Shown one piece after another: positions 16,031 through 25,061 of a DNA stretch of 59,091 bases (positions within the stretch are counted from its first letter, which is position 1; every line of letters starts with the position of its first letter). Source of the DNA: an uncultured Acetatifactor sp. (GTDB lineage Bacteria > Bacillota > Clostridia > Lachnospirales > Lachnospiraceae); NCBI GenBank assembly GCA_910583845.1, contig CAJUAB010000027.1, positions 1-59,091 of the forward strand, written 5' to 3'. The translations under genes and the position numbers were made by a program. The notes under the pieces were generated by a model that was not told where the DNA came from, did not search any database, and saw nothing but the letters and a program-made list of their open reading frames with translations.

Positions 16031-17440
16031 TTATAAGGGGAATTTGAAGTATCTCTTCGCGTTGTTGTAGGAGATATCCGTGACAATCTCCGACAGGATA
16101 TCCGGATCGTCCGGGAACTCTCCGTTTTCCACCCATCCTCCGATCAGATTGCACAGAATGCGGCGGAAGTACTCATGTCTGGTGTAGGAGAGGAAACTTC
16201 TGGAGTCGGTGAGCATTCCCACAAAGCCGGACAGATTGCCAAGATTGGCAAGGGAAATCATCTGATCCTGCATACCGGTCTTGTGATCATTGAACCACCA
16301 TGCGCTGCCCTGCTGGATCTTGGCCACAGCGGTGCTGTCCTGAAAACACCCCAGAATGGAGCCGATCGCCTGATTGTCGTTGGGATTCAGGCTGTACAGA
16401 ATGGTTCTGGGCAGTGCGTCTTCCTGGAGCAGCGCATTCAGGAAATCAGCCATCTGGGAGGAAGGAGCGTAATTGTTGATGCAGTCGTAGCCCGTGTCAG
16501 GTCCCAGTTTTTCATACATCAATGTGTTGTTGTCCCTCTTACAGCCATAGTGCAGCTGCATGGCCCAGTCCAGCTTTGCGTACTCTTTTCCCACAAACAG
16601 CATGAACGCCGTCTTGAACTTCAATTCCTCCTCCTTGGTGGGGATCATGCGGTTCTGGCGCTTCAAAAAGATTTCCTCGATCTCATCATCGGAGGCGGGG
16701 CAGTACATCACATACTCCAGGGCGTGGTCGGACACATTGCAGCCCATGGAGGCGAAGAAAGCCATGCGTTCCCTCAGGGCATCCTTGAGCTGGGCAAAGG
16801 TGATAATCTCGGTTCTGCCCACGGCGGCGGCCAGCTTATCCAGATAATCCAGATAGTCGGGTTTTTCGATATTCATGGCCTTGTCGGGCCTCCAGGCGGG
16901 CAGCACCTTCACCTCGAAACTGTCATCCTCCGCAATTTTTTTATGCCATTCCAGGGAGTCCACGGGATCGTCGGTGGTACAGATCAGCGTCACATTGCTC
17001 TGGCGGATCAGGTTGCGCACACTCATGGAAGGCTCTCGGAGCTTTTCGTTGCACAGGTTCCACACCTCGTCGGCGGTCTTCCTGCTCAGTACGCCGTTGT
17101 AGCCAAAATATCTCTGCAATTCCAGATGACTCCAGTGGAACAGGGGATTGCCGATGGCTTTGCCCAGGCACTCCGCCCATTTGCAGAATTTTTCGTAGTC
17201 GGAAGCGTCCCCGGTGATGTATTTTTCATCCACACCGCAGGAGCGCATGAAGCGCCATTTGTAATGATCGCCGCCCAGCCATACCTGGGTGATATTGTCG
17301 AACTGTCTGTCCTCGGCAATCTCCCTGGGATTGATGTGGCAGTGGTAGTCCAGCACGGGAGTGGTCTCGGCATAGTCATGGAACAGCTTTCTGGCAGTCT
17401 CCGTCTCCAGTAAAAAATCCTTGTCCATAAAACCTTTCAT
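16031..17440 (-). CDS. uxaC: Glucuronate/galacturonate isomerase
   Basis: 469 residues, the family length. The N-terminal metal-binding HxH lies in LDYHCHINPREIAEDR (~33-48), followed by the uronate isomerase barrel, including YNNAKRYF at the end. It isomerises D-galacturonate to D-tagaturonate (and glucuronate to fructuronate), the first intracellular step of pectin monomer breakdown. The start is the second in-frame ATG (17440), preceded by GGAGG at good spacing; the ATG five codons earlier is part of that ribosome site. It lies 88 bases downstream of lacI, probably in the same transcript, and works with uxaB and uxaA encoded divergently. Confidence 0.95.
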   Translation of the reverse strand: MKGFMDKDFLLETETARKLFHDYAETTPVLDYHCHINPREIAEDRQFDNITQVWLGGDHYKWRFMRSCGVDEKYITGDASDYEKFCKWAECLGKAIGNPLFHWSHLELQRYFGYNGVLSRKTADEVWNLCNEKLREPSMSVRNLIRQSNVTLICTTDDPVDSLEWHKKIAEDDSFEVKVLPAWRPDKAMNIEKPDYLDYLDKLAAAVGRTEIITFAQLKDALRERMAFFASMGCNVSDHALEYVMYCPASDDEIEEIFLKRQNRMIPTKEEELKFKTAFMLFVGKEYAKLDWAMQLHYGCKRDNNTLMYEKLGPDTGYDCINNYAPSSQMADFLNALLQEDALPRTILYSLNPNDNQAIGSILGCFQDSTAVAKIQQGSAWWFNDHKTGMQDQMISLANLGNLSGFVGMLTDSRSFLSYTRHEYFRRILCNLIGGWVENGEFPDDPDILSEIVTDISYNNAKRYFKFPL

Positions 17441-17528
17441 GTTTCTTTCCTCCATTCTTATGATATATGTGTTGTATATGTGATAGCCGGATGGAGCTAA
17501 TGCTCTTGAACCCGGATGAATATCATGG

Positions 17529-18560
17529 TTATTTCTGGCAGTCGCCGCTGCCCGCCAAAGTGGTGCCGCGATGGATCACTTCCCCGGAAAACACGGTCTG
17601 TTTGGGCATTTCCTTGCCTCCCAGCACCCCCATCAGGGTGAGGATCAGATTCTGGCACAGCGTTTCGAGTTTATTGTCGATACTGGACATCTCCGGCTCA
17701 CAGCAGTATACCAGCAGGGAGTTATTGTATCCGATGACGCACAGATCCTCCGGAATGGAAAGGCCCGCGTTCAGGGCAAACCGGACGGCGCCCATGGCCA
17801 GGCAGTCATCCGATGCGATGATGCCGTGAAAACGCATTCCCTTCTGGTAGAGCTTCATCAGATGATCCGCCATGGCGTGGATATCCTCGTGGGAGCCCTG
17901 GTAAAACTGGATCAGACTGCCGCTGCTGAAAAGTTTCTGTGATTCCATGGCGCTGCGGAAGCCGGCCATTTTTTTCTTGCTGCTGTAGGAGGAGGAATTG
18001 GTGAAGTACAGAATGTCCTCCACACCGGACAGGATCAGCTGCATGGTAGCCTCATACACGGAGGAGAAATCATCTGAGAGGATGCTGTATACATTGGGAG
18101 CCTCCAGCGCGGCGTTCAGCAGCATCACCGGAACCTGGACGGCAGCGTCGAGAATGTACCGGTTTTCCGTGTCCTTGTCATAGACAAAATTGGAGCCCAC
18201 CAGGATAATGCCGTCCACTTTCTTGGTGATGAGCAGATTCATGCAGCTCTTCTTGCTCTCCAGACTGTAGCCGGTGCAGCACAAAATGCTGTCATACCCG
18301 TTGGCTCGCAGCTTCTGTTCAATATAATAGATGGCTTTGGCCAGATACAGGTCGGAGGAATCGGCGCACATAATGCCAATGGTTTTCATGGTGTTGAGCC
18401 CCAGACCCCTGGCAAAAGCGTTGGGGGTGTATTCACACTGGTTGATGACGTCCAGGACCTTCTGCTTGGTCTTTTCGCTGACATTACTGCTGCCGTTGAG
18501 CACTCTGGATACGGTGGCGATGGAGACGCCTGCTCTTTCGGATATATCATATATTGTCAT
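17529..18560 (-). CDS. LacI-family repressor, probable uronate/pectin regulator
   Basis: 343 residues. The classical LacI headpiece begins at the start (TIYDISERAGVSIATVSRVL), with the hinge and a periplasmic-binding-protein-like effector domain. The start is the ATG at 18560; 31 extra in-frame codons upstream lie before any family homology and overlap the operator. The gene faces uxaB across a region holding two copies of TGTAA-N4-TTACA, one downstream of each promoter, so autoregulation and control of uxaB-uxaA are likely. A third copy sits at the ABC importer promoter (54326). Effector is probably a uronate or early catabolite, by inference. Confidence 0.92.
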   Translation of the reverse strand: MTIYDISERAGVSIATVSRVLNGSSNVSEKTKQKVLDVINQCEYTPNAFARGLGLNTMKTIGIMCADSSDLYLAKAIYYIEQKLRANGYDSILCCTGYSLESKKSCMNLLITKKVDGIILVGSNFVYDKDTENRYILDAAVQVPVMLLNAALEAPNVYSILSDDFSSVYEATMQLILSGVEDILYFTNSSSYSSKKKMAGFRSAMESQKLFSSGSLIQFYQGSHEDIHAMADHLMKLYQKGMRFHGIIASDDCLAMGAVRFALNAGLSIPEDLCVIGYNNSLLVYCCEPEMSSIDNKLETLCQNLILTLMGVLGGKEMPKQTVFSGEVIHRGTTLAGSGDCQK

Positions 18561-18592
18561 ACACACAAGCCTCGTCTCTATGAAAAAATATT

Positions 18593-18606
18593 TGTAAGCG
18601 GTTACA
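18593..18606. promoter_or_regulatory. LacI operator 1
   Basis: TGTAAGCGGTTACA, half-sites TGTAA and TTACA around GCGG. It lies about 20 bases downstream of the lacI -10 box on the minus strand, in the lacI leader. Confidence 0.75.
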
Positions 18607-18624
18607 TCGTTTTCCCTATTTTGA

Positions 18625-18653
18625 ATTATAACGAATCTTGAAAAAATTTTCAA
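18625..18653 (-). promoter_or_regulatory. Promoter of lacI-uxaC
   Basis: On the minus strand: TTGAAA (18653-18648), 17-base spacer, TATAAT (18630-18625), followed by operator 1. Confidence 0.75.
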
Positions 18654-18670
18654 GAACTATTTTTATGTTC

Positions 18671-18699
18671 TTGACGAATGTGCGGTTTGGAAGTACAAT
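18671..18699 (+). promoter_or_regulatory. Promoter of uxaB-uxaA
   Basis: TTGACG (18671-18676), 17-base spacer, TACAAT (18694-18699), followed by operator 2 at the expected start of transcription. Confidence 0.8.
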
Positions 18700-18705
18700 T
18701 AAAAT

Positions 18706-18719
18706 TGTAAGTACTTACA
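18706..18719. promoter_or_regulatory. LacI operator 2
   Basis: TGTAAGTACTTACA is a perfect 14-base palindrome seven bases after the uxaB -10 box, covering the transcription start. Confidence 0.85.
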
Positions 18720-18999
18720 TGAAAAGTGTCATGGAAAGTACGGTTTTCCAGAAAACGGAGATGTAACAATCCGGCGTGAAGCCCGTCCGGGCACGGCGGC
18801 GTTTCGGCGGATCAGAAACCGCGGCGGCTGACATGCGGTCCGCCGCGGAGAGAGGGTCTGGTCCCGGCGGAAAACGGAATGGAACGGTTGGCATGGGATG
18901 CGCCGCGCGGAGAGAGGGTCTGATGCCGCGGACATCTGTCGGACGCGATTCGGGCGACGCGCTGAGAGAAGCTGGGGACAGCAGAAAAGAGGAGGAGTT
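18720..18999 (+). other. Long GC-rich leader of uxaB
   Basis: A 280-base untranslated stretch between operator 2 and the uxaB start. It contains GCGGAGAGAGGGTCTG twice (18845-18860 and 18907-18922, 62 bases apart) within similar flanks, and many short GC palindromes. No convincing gene: a 78-codon frame here has no family features. No known riboswitch recognised. Confidence 0.5.
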
Positions 19000-20460
19000 A
19001 TGGACGTATTAAACAAGAGCATGACCGGTAAGAAGGAGAGGCCAGTCAAGGTCGTACAGTTTGGGGAGGGCAATTTCCTGCGGGCGTTTGTGGATTATAT
19101 GATCGACATTGCCAACGAGCAGGGAAAGTTTGACGGGGATATTGTTCTGATCAAGCCCATTGATTTCGGCAATCTGGATATGTTCCATAAGCAGGACTGT
19201 CAGTACACCGTCTCTCTGCGGGGCAATGTGGACGGGGAAGCCAGAATCATCAACCGGGTGGTGACCAGCGTGGCCGACGCGGTGGATGCCATCCATGAAT
19301 ACGATAAGTTCATGGGGCTGGCGGAGATCGACACCCTTCGCTTTGTGGTTTCCAACACCACGGAGGCCGGGATCGTCTATGACGCGGATGACAGATTTGA
19401 GATGAATCCTCCCAGGAGCTTTCCGGGCAAGCTGACCAAGTTTTTATATCACAGATTTGAGACCTTCAAAGGGGATACCTCAAAGGGGCTGGTGATGCTT
19501 CCGGTGGAACTGATTGATGACAACGGCATCATGCTGAAAAAGTGCGTGATGCAGCAGATCGCGAACTGGGGACTGTCCGATGCCTTCAGAACCTGGGTGG
19601 AGGAGGCCTGCGTCTTTACCGCGACGCTGGTGGACCGCATTGTCACCGGCTATCCCCGGGCCACGGAGCAGGAGGAGTGGGAGAAGCTGGGCTATGAGGA
19701 CCATATCATGGTGACAGGAGAGCCCTTCGCCCTGTGGGTGATCGAGTCAGACAAGGATATCAGCGGGGAGTTTGACCTGCCCGGTGCGGGCCTGCCGGTG
19801 GTGTTTACCGATGATCACCATCCCTACAAACAGAGAAAGGTGCGCATCCTGAACGGTGCCCACACTTCCTTTGTGCTGGCCTCCTGGCTCTGCGGCAACA
19901 ATATCGTGAGAGAGTCCATGGAGGACGGAGACGTCCGGGACTTTATGAACAAGATCATATTTGACGAAGTGATTCCCACCCTGACGCTGCCGGAGGAGGA
20001 ATTGAAAGCCTTTGCGGGCGAGGTGGTAAACCGCTTTAACAATCCTTATGTGGATCACGCGCTGCTGGCAATTTCCCTAAACTCCGTGTCCAAGTGGAGG
20101 GCGAGATGTCTGCCCAGCCTGTTGGGCTATGTGGATAAATTCGGGAAACTTCCGGCACGTCTGACCTTCTCCATCGCCGCGCTGATGGCCTTCTACTGCG
20201 GCGACGAGATCAGGGACGGCGCTCTTCTGGGCGACCGGAACGGCGAGACCTATCGGATCAAGGACGATATGCCGGTGCTGGAGTTCTTCCGGGACAACTG
20301 CCGCAAAGACACCCGCGGTTTTGTGACTGCCTATCTGGGCAGGGAGGATTTCCACGGACAGGATCTGAACCGGGTGCCCGGCCTGACAGACGCGGTGACA
20401 GCTTATCTGGATGATATCAGGGAAAACGGAATGAGGGCGGCATTATGCAGAATTTCTTAA
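19000..20460 (+). CDS. uxaB: Tagaturonate reductase (altronate oxidoreductase)
   Basis: 486 residues of the mannitol-dehydrogenase/polyol family. VVQFGEGNFLRAFVDYMID at ~18-36 is the NAD-binding opening, and the C-domain holds the usual K-x5-N-x2-H pattern around KVRILNGAHTSF. It reduces D-tagaturonate to D-altronate with NADH, second step of the galacturonate route. The start ATG at 19000 follows GAGGAGG; upstream in-frame codons belong to the GC-rich leader. It overlaps uxaA by 16 bases, a coupled pair under LacI operator 2. The fructuronate reductase UxuB is a relative, but pairing with uxaA favours UxaB. Confidence 0.93.
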   Translation: MDVLNKSMTGKKERPVKVVQFGEGNFLRAFVDYMIDIANEQGKFDGDIVLIKPIDFGNLDMFHKQDCQYTVSLRGNVDGEARIINRVVTSVADAVDAIHEYDKFMGLAEIDTLRFVVSNTTEAGIVYDADDRFEMNPPRSFPGKLTKFLYHRFETFKGDTSKGLVMLPVELIDDNGIMLKKCVMQQIANWGLSDAFRTWVEEACVFTATLVDRIVTGYPRATEQEEWEKLGYEDHIMVTGEPFALWVIESDKDISGEFDLPGAGLPVVFTDDHHPYKQRKVRILNGAHTSFVLASWLCGNNIVRESMEDGDVRDFMNKIIFDEVIPTLTLPEEELKAFAGEVVNRFNNPYVDHALLAISLNSVSKWRARCLPSLLGYVDKFGKLPARLTFSIAALMAFYCGDEIRDGALLGDRNGETYRIKDDMPVLEFFRDNCRKDTRGFVTAYLGREDFHGQDLNRVPGLTDAVTAYLDDIRENGMRAALCRIS

Positions 20461-22004
20461 AAATAAACGACAATGACAATGTGGTGGTGGCTCTGAACGC
20501 CATTCCCCGGGGGGAGACCATCACAGTGGAAGTATCCGGTAAGGAGAGCCGGATCACCGCCCGGGAGGAGATACCCGCCGGGCATAAGATGGCAGTCTGC
20601 GATATTCCGGCCGGCGGGGAAGTCATCAAGTATGGCTACCGCATCGGCAACGCGAAAGAGGATATCCCGGCAGGGGCCTGGATTCACACCCACAATGTGG
20701 GGACGGCGCTGGGGGATCTGCTGGAATACAGCTACGAGCCGGTGGCGGAGGCAGCGGCAGCTGAGACAGCGGCAGCTGAGACAGCTGCAAAAGAGAGGCA
20801 GGACGCCGGAGCGGGGACGGACTCTGCGGCGCAGGACGCGACTTTTATGGGATTTCGGCGGACGGACGGCCAGGTGGGGGTGCGCAATGAGATATGGGTC
20901 ATCCCCACGGTGGGCTGTGTCAACAATGTGGCCACGGCCATTGCCAGAGCGGCCAACGCTTTTGTCAAAGGCTCCGTGCAGGAGGTCATCGCGTTCCCTC
21001 ATCCCTATGGCTGCTCACAGATGGGGGATGACCAGGAGCACACCCGCGCCATTCTGGCGGATCTGATCAGGCATCCCAACGCGGGCGGTGTGCTGGTGCT
21101 GGGACTGGGCTGCGAGAACAGCAATATTGATGTGCTGAAGCCCTACATCGGGGAGTACGATGAAAACCGAGTGAAATTTCTGGTGGCCCAGGAGTCCGGG
21201 GATGAGATTGCGGACGCGGTGGAACTGATCAAGGGGCTGATTGATTACGCGGCGGGCTTTGAAAGGGAGCCGGTCAGCGTGAGCAGGCTGGTGATCGGCA
21301 TGAAATGCGGCGGCAGCGACGGGCTTTCCGGCATTACCGCCAACCCCCTGGTAGGGCGTTTCTCCGATCTTCTCATTGCGGGAGGCGGCACCACGATTCT
21401 GACGGAAGTGCCGGAGATGTTCGGCGCGGAGACGATTCTGATGAACCGCTGCGCCAATGAGGAACTGTTCCACAAGACGGTGGATCTGATCAATGATTTT
21501 AAGAATTATTTCAAGAGCCATAACCAGACCATCTACGAGAATCCGTCCCCGGGCAACAAAAAGGGAGGTATCTCCACACTGGAGGACAAATCCCTGGGCT
21601 GTACGCAGAAATCCGGCAGCGCTCTGGTCAGGGGTGTGCTGCAATATGGGGAGCGTGTGCAGACGTCGGGACTGAACCTTCTGAGCGCGCCCGGCAATGA
21701 TCTGGTGGCGGCTACTGCGCTGGCGGCGGCGGGAGCCCAGATCGTGCTGTTTACCACCGGGCGGGGGACGCCTTTTGCCTCTCCTGTGCCCACGGTGAAG
21801 ATTTCCACCAACTCCAGGCTGGCCAGCAAGAAGGCAAACTGGATTGATTTCAACGCGGGAGTGCTGGTGGAGGATAAGTCCATGGCCCAGGAGGCCCGGC
21901 ATCTGTTTGACTATGTGGTGGAGGTGGCCTCCGGCAGGCAGGTGTGCAGCGAGGCGGCGGGTTTTCATGATATGGCGATCTTTAAGCAGGGCGTAACCCT
22001 GTAA
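20445..22004 (+). CDS. uxaA: Altronate dehydratase
   Basis: 519 residues. The N-terminal ~95 residues form the SAF domain (IHTHNVGTAL near its end); the C-domain from ~130 (FMGFRRTDGQVGVRNEIW) is the UxaA catalytic part, with PHPYGCSQ and MKCGGSDG stretches. It removes water from D-altronate to give 2-keto-3-deoxygluconate (KDG), using Fe or Mn. Between the domains lies a low-complexity Ala/Glu/Thr linker (~99-128) with tandem AAAET units. It begins inside uxaB. KDG kinase and aldolase are not in this window, so the pathway is completed elsewhere. Confidence 0.95.
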   Translation: MQNFLKINDNDNVVVALNAIPRGETITVEVSGKESRITAREEIPAGHKMAVCDIPAGGEVIKYGYRIGNAKEDIPAGAWIHTHNVGTALGDLLEYSYEPVAEAAAAETAAAETAAKERQDAGAGTDSAAQDATFMGFRRTDGQVGVRNEIWVIPTVGCVNNVATAIARAANAFVKGSVQEVIAFPHPYGCSQMGDDQEHTRAILADLIRHPNAGGVLVLGLGCENSNIDVLKPYIGEYDENRVKFLVAQESGDEIADAVELIKGLIDYAAGFEREPVSVSRLVIGMKCGGSDGLSGITANPLVGRFSDLLIAGGGTTILTEVPEMFGAETILMNRCANEELFHKTVDLINDFKNYFKSHNQTIYENPSPGNKKGGISTLEDKSLGCTQKSGSALVRGVLQYGERVQTSGLNLLSAPGNDLVAATALAAAGAQIVLFTTGRGTPFASPVPTVKISTNSRLASKKANWIDFNAGVLVEDKSMAQEARHLFDYVVEVASGRQVCSEAAGFHDMAIFKQGVTL

Positions 22005-22034
22005 GACAAATATTTCCGTGACGGTATTCCCTGC

Positions 22035-22059
22035 TCCTCCCGGCCATGGGCCGGGAGGA
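22035..22059 (+). terminator. Hairpin after uxaA
   Basis: An 11-base perfect GC-rich stem (22035-22045 with 22049-22059) around a three-base loop, 30 bases after the uxaA stop. There is no T-run, so it may stabilise the 3' end or weakly terminate rather than stop transcription fully. Confidence 0.45.
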
Positions 22060-22100
22060 CGGGATATGTATGTCGCCCGGGGTTCCAGAGGGACTGTGTA

Positions 22101-22709
22101 ATGACAAGAGAGCAACAGCGGCAACTCAGAAACTTAAAGAAGGAACTTCCTCATATTGTTCAGGCGGAGATCAAGCAGTACAAGATCAACAAAAGGGATT
22201 TTATGATCTGGCGGAGAAGAGGGGATGTCTTTTATGATGCCTCCGTGTCTGTCGGACAGAAGGACAACAAATGTTACTGCTCTGTCCGGGGGATGTATAA
22301 ACCTCTGTGGCTGGACGATTTGTTCTGGGATATTATGGGGATGGAGGAAAACAAAAAGGAACCTCTGAGTCTGAGGTGTATCGGAGCGTTTACGGTCTAT
22401 GGAAATCAGTTTATGGAAGACCGGAGAGAAATGAAATCCTGGAGCGTGGAGGAAATGTCCATTTGTGTCAGGGAATATATTTCCAGATTTGCCCTTGAGA
22501 CGGAGGAGGATATTTGCAGCCGTTTTGCGGAGGAGATTCCGGGTACCCCCTATCATGCGGATCTTCGACAAGTCCTTTATTTGATTTATCTCGAAAAATA
22601 TGTGGACGCGGGGAGACGAATTGCCGTGATGGATCAAGATCTCTTTGTGAACAAGGGCATTGGCTTTCGGGCGGCGGCAATGGAATATTGCAGGCAGAGA
22701 ATGATGTGA
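22101..22709 (+). CDS. Hypothetical protein in the pectin locus
   Basis: 202 residues, not recognised. It is soluble, charged, without signal peptide or membrane segments. The start has Met-Thr-Arg-Glu and many basic residues (~1-45), the middle contains aromatic-rich patches (MYKPLWLDDLFWDIMGM), and the end is helical. An AGAGGGA ribosome site precedes the ATG. It sits between uxaA and the GH28 gene, but nothing in the sequence shows a sugar-related role. GC content is somewhat lower than uxaA, which may mark later arrival. Confidence 0.6.
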   Translation: MTREQQRQLRNLKKELPHIVQAEIKQYKINKRDFMIWRRRGDVFYDASVSVGQKDNKCYCSVRGMYKPLWLDDLFWDIMGMEENKKEPLSLRCIGAFTVYGNQFMEDRREMKSWSVEEMSICVREYISRFALETEEDICSRFAEEIPGTPYHADLRQVLYLIYLEKYVDAGRRIAVMDQDLFVNKGIGFRAAAMEYCRQRMM

Positions 22710-22791
22710 TCTGGTTATAAATACATTTATAGAGAAATCGAATGAGCTTCGCGAATATCTGGAAACGTCAAACAGGAAAGGAACGAAAACC

Positions 22792-23346
22792 ATGAAGAGA
22801 GAATTGGAGCAGGCTCTGGAGCAGGCGCGGCAGGAACAGGCGCGGGAAACGGCTCAGATCGTGGAGCAGATCAAAGCGCTACCCAGGGATGAGGACGGTG
22901 TGTTTGACTTAAGCTCCGTGGAAGAGGGCCAGGAAGTCAAAAGGGTACTGTATCCGGTGTATGCGGCCTATGAGACCGAATGCAACAAAAAGGAGGGCTA
23001 TCCCGATATCCTGGCCCAGATGCGGGTTATGGATGCCCGGCTGCAGGAGCATTATGACATGCGGGAAGCGGCGGTCTATATGGATATGGCCCTGGGGACG
23101 CTGACATACATAGACCAGCAGATTTATGAGTACTACCGGGAACTGATGGATCTGTATAAAAAGAATGTGCGCCGCTTTATCCGGGAGTTTTACGGCGAGA
23201 GCGGTCCGGTGGCAGGGGAAGAACCGGAAGGCCAGGCTCGGGTGATGTTCCGGGAAGGTGTCCGGCGGGCATGCAGGGAACATATTTTGCTGGAAGATAA
23301 ATATGGGATCTATTGTCAGGGCGCGTCTTCGCCGGAACATGTTTGA
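22792..23346 (+). CDS. Small protein resembling a truncated GH105-like fragment
   Basis: 184 residues. After a charged coiled-coil-like opening, the part LYPVYAAYETECNKKEGYPDILAQM (positions ~45-70) and the later YMDMALGTLTYIDQQIYEYY recall the sequence around the barrel helices of unsaturated rhamnogalacturonyl hydrolases (GH88/GH105). The catalytic aspartates and much of the barrel are absent, and the length is half the usual ~360. It may be a degenerate relic, an unrelated helical protein, or a repurposed fragment. The full GH105 in this window is at 52364. AAAGGA ribosome site; neighbours are the orphan gene at 22101 and GH28. Confidence 0.45.
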   Translation: MKRELEQALEQARQEQARETAQIVEQIKALPRDEDGVFDLSSVEEGQEVKRVLYPVYAAYETECNKKEGYPDILAQMRVMDARLQEHYDMREAAVYMDMALGTLTYIDQQIYEYYRELMDLYKKNVRRFIREFYGESGPVAGEEPEGQARVMFREGVRRACREHILLEDKYGIYCQGASSPEHV

Positions 23347-23468
23347 AAAACAAATTGTGTCGCGCATCTGTCGGAAAGCATTTTTCGAATACGCGCTGGA
23401 GGACATCCGGGGGACTTTCCGCCGCCCCTGTTTCAGAAAAACCGAATGCCATGATGAAGGAGGAAGTT

Positions 23469-25028
23469 ATGGAAATCAAAACGGTAATGTATACGGCCAG
23501 AAGCGCTGTCATCGAGATCAGGGACGGGGGCAGGCACTTTACCCGGCGTCCCTACCGGGTGGTGGTAAACGGGCAGGAGGTCATAAAGACGGAAAAGACG
23601 GTTTCCAGCCTGTTCGGCTTAAAGCCTCAGACGCTGTATAGAGTGGAGATTTATGATGGAGAGCGGCAGCTGGGAAGTACGGAATTTACCACGGCCTATG
23701 AGTTTGTGACGCTGGACGTGACAAGATTCGGCGCGAAGGGGGACGGGGTGTCGGATGATACCCATTTTATCCAGGCGGCGGTCATGGCCTGTCCGGAGCA
23801 TGGACGGATCTACATACCCGCGGGAACCTACCGGATCACCAGTCTGTTTTTAAAGAGCCATATCCGCCTGGAACTGGCAGCGGGGGCGGAGCTCAGAGCC
23901 TTTACGGAGCGGGAGAAATTTCCAGTATTCCCCGCCATGCTGGAGAGCTATGACGAACAGGACGAGTACAACCTGGGCACCTGGGAGGGAAATCCGCTGC
24001 CCATGTTTACGGGTATTATCTGCGGCGTGGGCGTGGAGGACGTGGTGATCTACGGGCAGGGTACCATCAACGGCAACGCCTCCAAAGAGAACTGGTGGAA
24101 CAATCCCAAGGTTATGAGAGGCGCTTTCCGGCCCAGGCTTTTCTTCATCAGCCACTGCCGGGAGATTACCCTGCAGGGCGTGAAGTTCTGTAACTCTCCC
24201 TCCTGGACGCTGCATCCCTATTTCAGCAATCAACTGCGTTTTTTGGATCTGACCGTGGAGAATCCCGCGGATTCCCCCAACACGGACGGCCTGGACCCTG
24301 AATCCTGTAAGGATGTGGAGATTCTGGGGGTGCGTTTTTCTCTGGGGGATGACTGCATAGCCGTCAAATCCGGCAAGATTTATATGGGCAGAAAATATAA
24401 GACTCCGTCCGAGAATATCCATGTCCGCCAGTGTCTGATGGAGAACGGCCACGGAGCCGTGACTCTGGGCAGTGAGATGGCTGGGGGCGTGGTGAACCTG
24501 ACAGTGGAAGACTGCATTTTCCGACATACGGACAGAGGTCTTCGGATCAAGACCCGGCGGGGCAGAGGGAAGGACGCGGTGCTGGACAATATCACGTTCC
24601 GCAACCTGACCCTGGATCATGTGATGACGCCGTTGGTAATCAATGCGTTCTACTACTGCGACCCGGACGGCAAGACACGGTATGTGCAGTCCCGGGAGCC
24701 TTATCCGGTGGATGACAGGACGCCGGTGATCGGCAGGCTGTCCTTTGAGAATATGGACTGCGCCAACTGCCATGTGGCGGCGGCTTATTTTGACGGTCTG
24801 CCGGAGCGGAAGATCCGGGAGATCGTGATGAAGGATATCTCCGTCAGCTATGCGGAGAATCCCAGATGTGACACGCCTGCCATGTCCGAGGGCGTGGAGA
24901 AGAGCAGCAGGCGGGGGATGTTTGTGCGCAATGTGGAACATCTTGTGATGGAGAATGTGTCCGTAAGCGGCCAGGAGGGGGAGGCGCTGGAGACGGAGGG
25001 TGTGGATGACCTGGAGATACGGCGGTGA
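23469..25028 (+). CDS. GH28 polygalacturonase-type glycoside hydrolase
   Basis: 519 residues with all four GH28 signatures: N271-T-D273-G, G-D294-D295, G327-H328-G329 and R359-I-K361, the catalytic aspartates being D273, D294 and D295. The N-terminal ~80 residues form a fibronectin-type/beta domain, then the parallel beta-helix begins with the pectate-lyase-like VTRFGAKGDGVSDDT. No signal peptide is seen, so it probably works in the cytoplasm on imported oligogalacturonides or rhamnogalacturonides, as exo-acting members do. The ATG at 23469 follows AAGGAGG. It is followed 33 bases later by a TIM-barrel isomerase gene. Confidence 0.93.
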   Translation: MEIKTVMYTARSAVIEIRDGGRHFTRRPYRVVVNGQEVIKTEKTVSSLFGLKPQTLYRVEIYDGERQLGSTEFTTAYEFVTLDVTRFGAKGDGVSDDTHFIQAAVMACPEHGRIYIPAGTYRITSLFLKSHIRLELAAGAELRAFTEREKFPVFPAMLESYDEQDEYNLGTWEGNPLPMFTGIICGVGVEDVVIYGQGTINGNASKENWWNNPKVMRGAFRPRLFFISHCREITLQGVKFCNSPSWTLHPYFSNQLRFLDLTVENPADSPNTDGLDPESCKDVEILGVRFSLGDDCIAVKSGKIYMGRKYKTPSENIHVRQCLMENGHGAVTLGSEMAGGVVNLTVEDCIFRHTDRGLRIKTRRGRGKDAVLDNITFRNLTLDHVMTPLVINAFYYCDPDGKTRYVQSREPYPVDDRTPVIGRLSFENMDCANCHVAAAYFDGLPERKIREIVMKDISVSYAENPRCDTPAMSEGVEKSSRRGMFVRNVEHLVMENVSVSGQEGEALETEGVDDLEIRR

Positions 25029-25061
25029 GCGCGGTGATATAATCTTAAGGAGGAAAAGTAT

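Noticed and set aside
16175..17413. 412-codon plus-strand frame opposite uxaC
   Set aside because: Shadow of a well-matched uronate isomerase; no ribosome site or family features.
18776..19012. 78-codon frame in the uxaB leader
   Set aside because: Arg/Gly/Ala-rich composition expected from GC-rich DNA, no ribosome site or family; overlaps the uxaB start.
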